A program made the translations under genes and the position numbers. From assembly GCA_900471525.1 (NCBI GenBank), contig UCEZ01000051.1:1-64000 (forward strand): a stretch of DNA of 64,000 nt. The letters are read 5' to 3'. The DNA is from Hyphomicrobiales bacterium. GTDB taxonomy: Bacteria; Pseudomonadota; Alphaproteobacteria; Rhizobiales; Rhizobiaceae. Below the pieces are notes generated by a model. The model was given only the letters and a program-made list of their open reading frames with translations, did no database searches and was not told the origin of the DNA. Numbering within the stretch: position 1 is the first letter of the stretch; every line of letters starts with the position of its first letter. Below are positions 53,555 through 62,419 of the stretch, one piece after another.

Positions 53555-54046
53555 TCAAAATGGCAGGCGCGCATTTTCCTTGACTTCCTTCATGACAAAG
53601 AACGTGCGGGTCTGTCGGACACCCGGCAAGGCAATCAGTTTTTCACCATGCAGCTTGTTGAAATCCGCCATGTCGCGGACGCGTATTTTCAGCAGGTAGT
53701 CGAAGTCGCCTGCCACCAGATTGCAATCCAATACATCCTTCATCGCGACCACCGCGCCTTCGAAGGCGGCGAAGCTCTCTGGCGTCGAGCGGTCGAGCAC
53801 CACGCCAACCATCACGAGAGCCCCCAGGCCGACCGCGGCAGGTACAATTTCAGCCCGGACGCCGGTGATATAGCCCTCGTCGAAAAGCCGTTGCGTGCGC
53901 CTGTGACAGGTGGCCGGGCTGACGTTCACGAGCACCGCAAGCTCGGCATTTGTGAGCCGTCCCTTTGATTGCAGCGCGCGCAGGATCTTCAGGTCGATCC
54001 TGTCCAATGGCTCCGTGGAAGATTCTTTCACTTTTTGATCTGCCAT
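53555..54046 (-). CDS. acdR: Lrp/AsnC-family regulator (AcdR-like)
   Basis: This 163-residue regulator has an N-terminal HTH (about 15-70, with LDRIDLKILRALQSKGRLTNAELA and SPATCHRRTQRL) and a C-terminal RAM/AsnC effector domain (about 80-155, with GDFDYLLKIRVRDMADF). It is divergent from acdS at 128 nt. In rhizobia and Pseudomonas such a protein activates acdS in response to ACC and is relieved by leucine, which is known from homologues and inferred here. Confidence 0.88.
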   Translation of the reverse strand: MADQKVKESSTEPLDRIDLKILRALQSKGRLTNAELAVLVNVSPATCHRRTQRLFDEGYITGVRAEIVPAAVGLGALVMVGVVLDRSTPESFAAFEGAVVAMKDVLDCNLVAGDFDYLLKIRVRDMADFNKLHGEKLIALPGVRQTRTFFVMKEVKENARLPF

Positions 54047-54174
54047 GCATCACCATACGTTAAATTTCAGAAAATCTAGGACTTCAAAGGAAAAAAGGCA
54101 ACGAACTTCGAGAGCACATTTCACGCAACTTCCCCTACACTCTGCGTACGAAATCGGCACGGAGGCCCCTACTG

Positions 54175-55194
54175 ATGTCACTGCTTGAGAAGTTCGAACG
54201 TTATCCGCTCACATTCGGCCCGACGCCGATCGAGCATCTTCCGAGGCTCACCGCCGCGCTTGGTGGAAAGGTGGAAATCTACGCCAAGCGAGACGATTGC
54301 AATTCCGGTCTCGCAATGGGCGGCAACAAGCTCAGGAAGCTGGAATATATCGTACCGGATGCCATCGCCTCGGGCGCGGATACGCTGGTCTCGATTGGCG
54401 GTGTTCAGTCGAACCACACGCGGATGGTCGCCGCGACGGCTGCGAAGATCGGCATGAAATGTGTCGTGATCCAGGAGAAATGGGTCCCGCATTATGATGC
54501 CGTCTACGACCGCGTCGGCAACATCCTGATGACCCGCCTCATGGGCGCCGACAGCCGCCTCGTCGACGACGGCTTTGATATCGGCATTCGCAAGAGCTGG
54601 GAGGATGCCATCCAGTCGGTCAAGGATGCCGGCGGCAAACCCTACGCGATCCCTGCTGGCGCTTCGGTGCATAAATATGGCGCGCTCGGTTATATCGGCT
54701 TCGCCGAGGAGGTAGCCGCTCAGGAAAAGCAACTCGGCTTCAAGTTCGACTACATCGTTGTCTGCGTCGTCACAGGCTCCACGCAGGCTGGCATGATCGT
54801 GGGCTTTGCCGCGCAGGACCGGGCAGAACGGGTGATCGGCATCGACGCCTCCGGAACGCTCGAGCAGACCCGCACACAGGTGCGTCAGATCGTCGACGAT
54901 ACTGCGAGGCTTGTCGAACTGGGTCGCGAGATCCGCGAGGATGAGATCGTCATCAATCCCGACTACGCCTACCCCGCCTATGGCGTCCCCTCGGACGAGA
55001 CCAATGAGGCGATCCGGCTTGCCGCACGCACGGAGGCGATGATCACCGACCCCGTCTACGAGGGCAAATCGATGCAGGGCATGATCGACCTGACGCGCAA
55101 AGGCTTCTTCCCCGAGGGCTCCAGGGTGCTCTATGCCCATCTCGGCGGCGCGCCTGCGCTCAACGGCTACAGCTACTACTACAAGGACGGCTGA
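54175..55194 (+). CDS. acdS: 1-Aminocyclopropane-1-carboxylate deaminase
   Basis: AcdS, a PLP enzyme, cleaves the plant ethylene precursor ACC to 2-oxobutyrate and ammonia. The 339-residue protein has the PLP Lys in [10 protein letters not shown] (about 52), the nucleophile-region Ser in GGVQSNHTR (about 79), the diagnostic DPVYEGKSM pair Tyr-Glu (about 295-296) and HLGGAPAL near 325. The Tyr-Glu pair and the Leu separate true AcdS from D-cysteine desulfhydrase. The start follows GGAGG. It suggests a plant-associated host. The gene for an E1-type dehydrogenase follows by 63 nt. Confidence 0.95.
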   Translation: MSLLEKFERYPLTFGPTPIEHLPRLTAALGGKVEIYAKRDDCNSGLAMGGNKLRKLEYIVPDAIASGADTLVSIGGVQSNHTRMVAATAAKIGMKCVVIQEKWVPHYDAVYDRVGNILMTRLMGADSRLVDDGFDIGIRKSWEDAIQSVKDAGGKPYAIPAGASVHKYGALGYIGFAEEVAAQEKQLGFKFDYIVVCVVTGSTQAGMIVGFAAQDRAERVIGIDASGTLEQTRTQVRQIVDDTARLVELGREIREDEIVINPDYAYPAYGVPSDETNEAIRLAARTEAMITDPVYEGKSMQGMIDLTRKGFFPEGSRVLYAHLGGAPALNGYSYYYKDG

Positions 55195-55257
55195 CGCCTC
55201 GCTCCGACACACCCTGACCCGGCATTCCCGCGCAGCACAAACTGCCAAGGACGTATC

Positions 55258-57645
55258 ATGACCCATCCCCGGCATCAGCATCTCAAGACCATAGAGCAGC
55301 GGTTGCTATGGCTGTCGCACTGGATGATCCATTATGCCAACCACATTCGCCCGAAGGTCGATGGCATCAAGACCGGCGGCCATCAGGCGAGTTCAGCCTC
55401 GATGGTGTCGATCATGACCGCTCTCTATTTTTCGGCGCTCCGGCCCGAGGATCGCGTCGCGGTAAAACCCCACGCATCGCCGATCTTCCATGCGATCCAG
55501 TATCTGATGGGCAATCAGACGCGGCAGAAGATGGAGAATTTTCGTGGGTTCGGCGGAGTGCAGAGCTATCCGAGCCGTACGAAGGATATTGACGATGTCG
55601 ATTTCTCGACCGGTTCCGTCGGGCTTGGCGTCGGCATAACCGCGCTCGCTTCGATCGTTCAGGACTTCGTCAAGGCGAAGGCATGGGGGCATGACCTGAA
55701 GCTTGGCCGCATGGTCGCGCTGATGGGCGATGCCGAATTGGACGAAGGCAACATCTACGAGACCCTCCAGGAGGGCTGGAAGAATGATCTGCGCCACTGC
55801 TGGTGGATCATCGATTACAATCGCCAGTCCCTCGACGGCATTGTGCGAGAGGGCCTGTTCTCGCGGATCGAGAAGATCTTCGACGCCTTCGGCTGGGATG
55901 TCGTGCGGGTGAAATACGGTGGGCTGCAGCGTGCGGCATTCGAAGAGCCTGGCGGTGAAAAGCTGCGCGACTGGATCGACCGCTGCCCCAATCAGGAATA
56001 TGCCGCGCTCACCTTCATGGGTGGTGCCGTCTGGCGCCGGCGCCTGATGGACGATCTCGGCGATCAGGGCGATGTTTCTGCCCTGATCGAGCGGCGCAGC
56101 GACGCGGAACTTGCCGCACTGATGGAAAACCTCGGCGGCAATTGCGTGACGACCATGGCAGATGTCTTCGCCTCGATCGATCACGATCGGCCGACATGCT
56201 TTCTCGCCTATACGATCAAGGGCTGGGGCACACCGATCGCCGGGCACAAGGATAACCACGGCGGCCTGATGACGACAAAGCAGTTTGTCGAGTGGCAGGC
56301 CCATACGGGTGTCGCCCCCGGCGAGGAATGGGAACCGCTGGCGGGCGTTGGCGACACGGCGGTCCTCAAGGCTTATCTGGCCGGCGTGCCGTTCTTCGCC
56401 CATGGACCTCGCCGATATTCGGATTCCCGCCTCGACGTGCCGCCCATCGAGGTCGACACCGCGCGCGAAATCTCGACTCAGGCCGCTTTCGGCAAAATCC
56501 TCGATGACCTCGCCAAGGGCGGGAGCGCGTTGGCCGACCGGATTCTGACGACCTCTCCGGACGTCACGGGCACGACGAACCTCGGCCCATGGGTCAACCG
56601 CCGCAAGCTGTTCGCCCGCGAGACGAGAGCCGACGCCTTCATCGAGCACCGCATTCCTTCGACAGCGAAGTGGGAGTTCACGCCAGGCGGCCAGCATGTC
56701 GAACTCGGCATTGCCGAGATGAATCTATTCCTGCTGCTCGGCGCGGCCGGCCTCAGCCATTCCCTGTTCGGTAAGCGCCTCATCCCGATCGGCACCGTTT
56801 ATGATCCCTTCGTCTGCCGCGGTCTCGATGCACTGAACTATGCCTGCTACCAGGATGCACGTTTCATCATCGTCGGAACGCCATCGGGCGTGACGCTGGC
56901 GCCGGAGGGCGGCGCTCACCAGTCGATCGGCACGCCGCTCATCGGCATGAGCCAGGACGGTCTTGCCGCCTTCGAGCCCGCATTCGCTGACGAACTTGCC
57001 GTCATCATGGAGTGGACTTTCGACTATATGCAGCGCAATGGCGAGGGAGACCCCGACGAGCGCACATGGCTGCGCGACGAGACCGGCGGATCGGTCTATC
57101 TGCGCCTGAGCACCAAGCCGCTCGAGCAGCCGGTCAAGCGTGTCGACGACGCCTACAGGCAGGGCGCCATAGATGGCGCTTACTGGCTGCGAAAGCCGGG
57201 ACCAAACTGCTCGGTCGTCATCGCCTATCAGGGCGCCGTCGCGGATGAAGCTATCGCCGCCGCGGGCATGATCGGCGAGATGCGACGGGACATCGGCGTG
57301 CTCGCGGTAACCTCCGCCGACCGCCTGAATGCCGGCTGGACGGCTGCGCAACGCGAACGCGCGCGCGGAAATCACAGGGCCAGAAGCCATGTGGAGACGT
57401 TGCTCGACCCGCTTCCGGACAGCTGCGCCATCGTCACGGTCATCGACGGCCACCCCGCGACGCTATCTTGGCTCGGCGCGGTGGCGGGGCACCGGACCAT
57501 TCCCCATGGCGTCGAGCATTTCGGACAAACCGGTACCATCGGCGACCTCTATCGCCACTTCCGGATCGACCGCAATTCCATCGCGGCTTCAGTAAACGAA
57601 CTCACGGTTGGAAAGCGATCGCTGCTTATGCCGCTATTTCCGTAA
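55258..57645 (+). CDS. Homodimeric 2-oxoacid dehydrogenase E1 (AceE/MdeB type)
   Basis: This 795-residue ThDP enzyme of the AceE family has SASMVSIMTALYF, KPHASPIFHA (about 70-79), and the ThDP-binding GDAELDEGN to DYNRQSLDG segment at 157-193. The transketolase-type central and C-terminal domains follow, with VELGIAEMN near 480. Pseudomonas MdeB, an E1 homologue, oxidises 2-oxobutyrate, which is also the product of AcdS. I infer the same role here, giving propionyl-CoA. It starts 63 nt after acdS on the same strand. No E2/E3 genes are nearby, so host subunits would be needed. Confidence 0.75.
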   Translation: MTHPRHQHLKTIEQRLLWLSHWMIHYANHIRPKVDGIKTGGHQASSASMVSIMTALYFSALRPEDRVAVKPHASPIFHAIQYLMGNQTRQKMENFRGFGGVQSYPSRTKDIDDVDFSTGSVGLGVGITALASIVQDFVKAKAWGHDLKLGRMVALMGDAELDEGNIYETLQEGWKNDLRHCWWIIDYNRQSLDGIVREGLFSRIEKIFDAFGWDVVRVKYGGLQRAAFEEPGGEKLRDWIDRCPNQEYAALTFMGGAVWRRRLMDDLGDQGDVSALIERRSDAELAALMENLGGNCVTTMADVFASIDHDRPTCFLAYTIKGWGTPIAGHKDNHGGLMTTKQFVEWQAHTGVAPGEEWEPLAGVGDTAVLKAYLAGVPFFAHGPRRYSDSRLDVPPIEVDTAREISTQAAFGKILDDLAKGGSALADRILTTSPDVTGTTNLGPWVNRRKLFARETRADAFIEHRIPSTAKWEFTPGGQHVELGIAEMNLFLLLGAAGLSHSLFGKRLIPIGTVYDPFVCRGLDALNYACYQDARFIIVGTPSGVTLAPEGGAHQSIGTPLIGMSQDGLAAFEPAFADELAVIMEWTFDYMQRNGEGDPDERTWLRDETGGSVYLRLSTKPLEQPVKRVDDAYRQGAIDGAYWLRKPGPNCSVVIAYQGAVADEAIAAAGMIGEMRRDIGVLAVTSADRLNAGWTAAQRERARGNHRARSHVETLLDPLPDSCAIVTVIDGHPATLSWLGAVAGHRTIPHGVEHFGQTGTIGDLYRHFRIDRNSIAASVNELTVGKRSLLMPLFP

Positions 57646-57840
57646 CCCCGCCGACCATTCCCATCGCAAGAGACACGGACCGGCTGGCGACAGCCCGGTC
57701 GTGGGGTGTGAATCAGCACCGAAAGTTGACCCCATAGCCGAACGGCAACATGTGAATGGAAGTTTCCCGCCGCAAAGGCGTGTATGCTTCGCCTGCTGGA
57801 GGACACGGTTTCTCTTGTTTTTCGACAACATTGTGACATA
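57646..57840. other. Intergenic region between two operons
   Basis: No gene is seen between the E1 gene and the GntR-controlled module. It holds no clear hairpin terminator after the E1 gene. It ends in an AT-rich promoter area that includes TTGTGACATAATG (57830-57842), with the operator motif immediately after. Confidence 0.4.
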
Positions 57841-57854
57841 ATGTATACTTTATA
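57841..57854 (+). promoter_or_regulatory. GntR operator site 1
   Basis: ATGTATACTTTATA. TGTATACTTTAT recurs at 60204-60215 before the gntR gene and, inverted, at 61164-61175 before the binding-protein gene. The GTATAC core is palindromic, as in FadR/FCD-type operators. Confidence 0.65.
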
Positions 57855-57941
57855 TCACGTTTGATGCTGCGCCAAAAATTTCTAAGCCGGGAAGGCGACG
57901 CCTTGGGCAAATTTTTACGCTACGATGAGGAGAGTGCGATT

Positions 57942-60116
57942 GTGTCATTGAAGATAGCTGGCTATACACCGAAGTGGCATCTGAAGCCTGGCGAAGTTGT
58001 GCCCGTGCACGTTTCGACGGAGTTTCCACAATTTTGCGCGAGGCTAATGCGTCTGAAGGGCGCAATCAGGAATGCGGCCGACTGGGACACTAAGGCCGTT
58101 CAAATCCCGTTGACCGACGATCAGTCTTACCTGGGCAGCAAGGCTCCGCTGGCAAAGGGTTCTTGCATCAAGGTCGCGCTCCAGATTGAAGAACCCATGA
58201 TAGCGCTGGCATCTCGCCTGTGGTTTCGAGCGCTACCGGCCGGGTCCGCGACGATCATGGACTTGGACTTTGATGGTAGCTTGATTCGCTTTGTTGCGAA
58301 CGCGGCGGGCACCCTTTCGGTGCGGTTGCGAGAGAATGGACGGGAAAGAGAAATCGAGTGTGATCTCTCTGCTATTCTGGAGCGTCATTGGTACGACTTC
58401 GCGGTCGTGATCGACCGCACCGCCGGCAAGATCGGCCTTGTCCTGAGGAACATGACGGCGGGCGTCGTCTCAGGAACCGCTGTGAACGCGGATGTGCCGC
58501 TGGCAAAGCTTAGCGGTTTTGTTCTCGGTGGCCATGCGCATACGGTAGATGGTCGCTATGGAGACATGGACGCGAAGGTCGAGGCGCCACGAGTTTGGAC
58601 AAACGTTCCCGATGCGTATGACAGTCTTGTTTCCGACCACGCTCCCCCTCCCCTCGCCTCTTGGAACTTAGGTGATATGAGCAAGCCAGATCGAGTCAGG
58701 GAAACTCATGGTCGTTTCCCCGACGCGCTGCTCTTCAACGCGCCGACAAGAGCCGTGACCTCGAGCTCATGGCGAGGACAAGCAACGAGCTTTGCGGAGC
58801 GGCCTGACCTGTATGCAGCGGTTGCTCTGCATGCTGACGATATAGACGATGCGCTGTGGCCGGTCGCGTTCGAGCTGACGCTTCCCGAGAATTTGAAATC
58901 CGGTGTCTATTGCCTGGTGCTCTCTCAAACCAAGGCCGTTGACTACTCTGATCCGATGCAATTCTACCCTGTTCCGCTCTTCGTCGTTCCCGGGGAGGCT
59001 CAGCAGAATGCTGAAATCGCACTGGTATTGCCGACATTCAGCTACCGCGCTTATTCCAACAACACGCTTTATGAGGAGGCCAACGAGAAACTATTTAAAT
59101 TAAAGGGACCGACGAGATCGGGAGCCCTCTACGACTACTGCATTGAACACGGCCTGAAGTCCCATTACTGCTTACATGATGACGGATCCGGCGTTCACCT
59201 CGCGTCACTGAAGCGGCCTCAAGCGACCGTGCGCCCAGATCTGGTCAGCCAGCTTCATAGCTTCACGCATCAGCTCTCGGCAGATTTGGAAATTTTGGAG
59301 TGGCTCGAAAAAGACGCACGTTCCTATGCGGTACTGACCGATGAGCTTCTCCACGAGGACGGAGCGAACGCGCTGTCTCCTTACAAAGTGGCGATCACCG
59401 GTTCGCACCCCGAGTATTCGACCACAGAGCAGCTTGATGCATATGGCGAGTATAATGCCGCCGGTGGAAACATCATGTACCTCGGAGGCAACGGATTTAT
59501 TCTGCGCGTGACCATCGATCCCGCTAGGCCGTGGATACAAGAACTGCGCCGAGGAGACGGAGGCGGAATTTGGCCTGAAGAGCCTGGAGAGGCTCACCAC
59601 CAGACAGATGGCAAGCCCGGTGGCCTTTGGAGACGGATCGGAAGGCCACCGAACGTCACTTTTGGTCTTGGCTTTTCAGCGATGGGCTTCACGGGCGATG
59701 GGAACTACAGAATTCCGAGCACCTGTGAGCTTCATGCGCTCCCAGAGAACTTGCGCAAGGTTCTCGGATCGATTGGACATGGCAATTCATTTGGCATCGC
59801 AGGATTGGAGCTGGATAGCTATGACGCAGCGCTAGGCTCGGCTCCGAACGCGGTCGTGTTTGGCGAAGTGAATTCGGTACCCGGGCATTATATTCCAGTG
59901 CATGAGTATCTAGGAGAACTTGGTATCGATCCGGTCGAAGCGGTAGATGACTGCATCCGTGCCAATTTGATCTGGATTCCGAAAGGCCCTAAAGGCGAAG
60001 TGTTCGCGACTGGTTCAATTCGTTGGACGAGCGGCCTCAATGTGGACGGCGACCCGACCAAAGTGAGGGCGATCACCGCAGCAGCACTGGTCGACATGAC
60101 AGTCCACGGACGATAG
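57942..60116 (+). CDS. N,N-dimethylformamidase large-subunit-like protein
   Basis: This 724-residue protein is similar along its length to the large subunit (DmfA2) of the iron-dependent DMF amidohydrolase: an N-terminal IAGYTPKWHLKPGEVVPVHV domain, a LamG-like beta domain (about 60-230), and a C-terminal amidohydrolase-type domain with FSYRAYSN, GSHPEYST and GGNIMYLGGNGF. The family's iron ligands are two Tyr and a Glu, which could be in these segments, but I cannot map them exactly. I chose GTG 57942 (AGGAG 9 nt upstream), which matches the family start; ATG 57864 is in frame but has no ribosome-binding site. No small-subunit gene is present, so the substrate may be another N-substituted amide. 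Confidence 0.7.
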   Translation: MSLKIAGYTPKWHLKPGEVVPVHVSTEFPQFCARLMRLKGAIRNAADWDTKAVQIPLTDDQSYLGSKAPLAKGSCIKVALQIEEPMIALASRLWFRALPAGSATIMDLDFDGSLIRFVANAAGTLSVRLRENGREREIECDLSAILERHWYDFAVVIDRTAGKIGLVLRNMTAGVVSGTAVNADVPLAKLSGFVLGGHAHTVDGRYGDMDAKVEAPRVWTNVPDAYDSLVSDHAPPPLASWNLGDMSKPDRVRETHGRFPDALLFNAPTRAVTSSSWRGQATSFAERPDLYAAVALHADDIDDALWPVAFELTLPENLKSGVYCLVLSQTKAVDYSDPMQFYPVPLFVVPGEAQQNAEIALVLPTFSYRAYSNNTLYEEANEKLFKLKGPTRSGALYDYCIEHGLKSHYCLHDDGSGVHLASLKRPQATVRPDLVSQLHSFTHQLSADLEILEWLEKDARSYAVLTDELLHEDGANALSPYKVAITGSHPEYSTTEQLDAYGEYNAAGGNIMYLGGNGFILRVTIDPARPWIQELRRGDGGGIWPEEPGEAHHQTDGKPGGLWRRIGRPPNVTFGLGFSAMGFTGDGNYRIPSTCELHALPENLRKVLGSIGHGNSFGIAGLELDSYDAALGSAPNAVVFGEVNSVPGHYIPVHEYLGELGIDPVEAVDDCIRANLIWIPKGPKGEVFATGSIRWTSGLNVDGDPTKVRAITAAALVDMTVHGR

Positions 60117-60202
60117 TGGCTCGCCAGTAATCGAGGGAATGGTGGCCGGCAAGCCGTTTGGCGGCTACCATTCAAGAGATCGGGTCGACACAAGGCATAT
60201 GG

Positions 60203-60216
60203 GTGTATACTTTATA
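60203..60216 (+). promoter_or_regulatory. GntR operator site 2
   Basis: GTGTATACTTTATA lies 36 nt before the chosen gntR start, in an AT-rich promoter region (TTTATAAT at 60211-60218 could be the -10 box). This suggests autoregulation. Confidence 0.65.
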
Positions 60217-60251
60217 ATCTATTGATTGCATCCCTCTCGGAGAAAAATGGC

Positions 60252-60944
60252 GTGTCCTTCGACCCACAATTCAAATATCGAAATCTGCCTGATCAGCTTG
60301 CCGAACATATTGTTGTGTGGCTTGCGACAGGCGAACTCGAACCCGGACAACGTCTGTACGAGAAAGATATCTGCGAGAAATTGGGAGTTAGCCGCATACC
60401 GGTTCGCGAGGCCCTCCGTATTCTTCAAGCCCAGGGCGTTGTTCGCACCGAGCCGAATAGAGGAACATTTATTACCGAATTTGGGTCGGATGAGACGGCG
60501 GAGATGCTCGATGTCCGGGTCACTGTGGAACGCATCGCTTTGCGGCGGATCCTAAAGAGAATTCCTGCGCATCCAGAGTTGGCGGCAGAACTCCGTGAGG
60601 CCGTCGAAGATATGCGCAGAACGGCGAAGCTAGATGATCAGCTTGCGTATTGCAGGGCCGACCTGGCATTTCACAGCCGCCTGATTGAGCTTTCGGAAAG
60701 TCCGCTTCTGCGACCACTTTGGGATTCCCTTTCGCGTGGAGTTCTCGTTTTTCTGATGCAGGAAAGAAATGTCGCGTTCGATTATGAGGCCTCGCTCCGT
60801 GATCATGAGTTGATCATCGAGCTGATCGAACAGCGAAAGCGAGCTGCTCTTGAACAGGAAATCGAACGCCATATCACCGGCTACCTTCAGCGACACCGGC
60901 AAGATTCGAGACAAAAGGCCTCACCGACTAGCGAAGCAAGTTAA
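60252..60944 (+). CDS. GntR-family regulator, FCD subfamily
   Basis: This 230-residue repressor has an N-terminal winged helix (about 8-70, with LAEHIVVWLATGELEPGQRL and GVSRIPVREALRILQAQG) and a C-terminal FCD ligand-binding domain (about 75-215). The domain includes DLAFHSRLIELSESPLL, which carries metal-binding residues (Asp-His). GTG 60252 follows GGAG at 9 nt; TTG 60222 is in frame upstream. It lies between the amidase-like gene and the transporter genes and should bind the three TGTATACTTTAT sites. Confidence 0.88.
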   Translation: MSFDPQFKYRNLPDQLAEHIVVWLATGELEPGQRLYEKDICEKLGVSRIPVREALRILQAQGVVRTEPNRGTFITEFGSDETAEMLDVRVTVERIALRRILKRIPAHPELAAELREAVEDMRRTAKLDDQLAYCRADLAFHSRLIELSESPLLRPLWDSLSRGVLVFLMQERNVAFDYEASLRDHELIIELIEQRKRAALEQEIERHITGYLQRHRQDSRQKASPTSEAS

Positions 60945-61223
60945 TAGCAACAGCTGGCCAAACACCTCACCGAGCGTGGAACCTCAACTCTGCCTGTTTC
61001 TTTTTCTAGGCGAAAATAGTTTTTATTTTCAATGGCCGCTTCGCGGAGAAGGAAAGCCGGCCATAGTGCCGGCTCTCCAACAAATTGCCTCCATCGGCCG
61101 CATTTCCCCCCCTTCACTTTTATGACAATTCGCTGTTTTCGCATCCAGTCACCTTGATTTGCCATAAAGTATACATTATTACGTCTCTACGGTTGGAGAC
61201 CGTCAATGAAAGAGGGAACAAAC
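60945..61223. promoter_or_regulatory. Promoter region of the BMP-transporter operon, with GntR site 3
   Basis: The interval has no gene. ATAAAGTATACAT at 61164-61176 is the reverse complement of the ATGTATACTTTAT seen at site 1. GAGAAGGAAAGCCGGCCATAGTGCCGGCTCTCC (61045-61077) contains GCCGGC arms and may terminate gntR transcription. Confidence 0.55.
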
Positions 61224-62243
61224 ATGAGAAAGATCTGGAACCTACTCGCAACTACCGCAGCTGTTGTTATCGCCGCATCAACTTGTGGTCCGATCGCAGC
61301 GCTTGCCGACGACATTAAGCCGGCCATCCTTTACGACCTCGGCGGCAAATTTGATAAGTCATTCAATGAGCCAGCTTTTAACGGCGCGAAAAAGTTCGCG
61401 GACGAGCACAGGCTTTCGCTCATCGAGTTCGAGCCTCAAACGGAGGCCCAGCGCGAACAGGCCCTCCGCACATTTGCGGAACAGGGCGGAAACCCCATCG
61501 TGACAGTCGGGTTTGCTTGGCAGCCTGCGCTTGAAAAGGTCGCGCCAGAATACCCTGACTCACGATTCATCATCGTCGACACCACCGTCGATCTACCGAA
61601 CGTGGAGTCGATCGAATTCGCGTACAATGAGGGTTCGTTTCTGGTTGGCGCACTTGCTGGGCTAAAGACCAAGACAGGAACCGTCGGTTTCGTTGGCGGG
61701 ATGGATATTCCGATCATCCGCGACTTCGCCTGCGGGTATCAGCATGGCGTCCATCTGACAAAGCCCGGCGCAAAAGTCATTGTAAATATGGCCGGAACAA
61801 CGCCTGCCGCCTGGACAGATCCCGCCCGTGGACGCGAATTGACCCTTGGCCAATACGAACAGGGCGCTGACATTGTGCACGGTGCAGCCGGCGCGACCAC
61901 CTTGGGAGTCCTTCAGGCTGCGGCCGATGCGGGCAAACTGGCGATCGGCGTAGGTAGCAACCAAGATGACGTCCAGCCGGGACACGTTCTGACGACCAAC
62001 AGCGCGGCACTTGATGTGGCTGTCTACAAGGCCTTCGACGCTGCTCAAAAGGGCACGTGGAAGCCCGGCAGGGTCGTACTCGGGGTCAAGGAGGATGGCG
62101 TGGGTTGGACGCTTGATGACCATAACCGCCCGCTGTTGACGGACGCAGACATCGCAAAGATGAACGAGATCAAGCAATCCATCGCCGATGGGAAGATCAA
62201 AGTTCCGAGCTATCTCGCCAACGGTAACTGCCCGGCCGAATAA
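61224..62243 (+). CDS. BMP-family ABC transporter solute-binding protein
   Basis: This 339-residue protein has a signal peptide (MRKIWNLLATTAAVVIAAST to ALA, cleavage near residue 31). The BMP/PnrA type is seen from AILYDLGGKFDKSFNEPAFNGAK, then VTVGFAW, FAYNEGSFLVGALAGLKT, VGFVGGMDIPIIRDFACGY and GVGSNQDD. BMP proteins bind nucleosides or other small N-containing compounds. ATG 61224 follows AGAGGG; ATG 61206 is an alternative. The transporter ATPase follows. Co-regulation with the amidase-like gene suggests the ligand is its substrate. Confidence 0.88.
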   Translation: MRKIWNLLATTAAVVIAASTCGPIAALADDIKPAILYDLGGKFDKSFNEPAFNGAKKFADEHRLSLIEFEPQTEAQREQALRTFAEQGGNPIVTVGFAWQPALEKVAPEYPDSRFIIVDTTVDLPNVESIEFAYNEGSFLVGALAGLKTKTGTVGFVGGMDIPIIRDFACGYQHGVHLTKPGAKVIVNMAGTTPAAWTDPARGRELTLGQYEQGADIVHGAAGATTLGVLQAAADAGKLAIGVGSNQDDVQPGHVLTTNSAALDVAVYKAFDAAQKGTWKPGRVVLGVKEDGVGWTLDDHNRPLLTDADIAKMNEIKQSIADGKIKVPSYLANGNCPAE

Positions 62244-62260
62244 GCGATGGACAAAGGGTG

Positions 62261-62294
62261 GAGCGGCGACCGCTAGACTGTCTGGCCGCCGCTC
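62261..62294 (+). terminator. Intercistronic hairpin after the binding-protein gene
   Basis: GAGCGGCG (62261-62268) pairs with CGCCGCTC (62287-62294). The 18-nt loop can itself pair partly. It probably stabilises or attenuates the mRNA between the binding-protein and ATPase genes. Confidence 0.55.
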
Positions 62295-62419
62295 TGCCCA
62301 CTCTCTGTTGGAAATGCAGCGAGCGATACAGCTTCAAGACGAACATGTGAAACGTACATGGTGGCGCGTTGCATAGACGCGCCACCCGGGACGCTTTGCT
62401 TTTGGGAGAAGGCAGCGGG

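Noticed and set aside
54178-55281. 367-residue open frame antisense to acdS
   Set aside because: It is the mirror of a well-identified GC-rich gene, has no domain and no ribosome-binding site; such antisense frames are common at this GC content.
55393-56697. 434-residue open frame antisense to the E1 gene
   Set aside because: Same reasoning: the sense strand shows clear ThDP-enzyme motifs and the antisense product has none.
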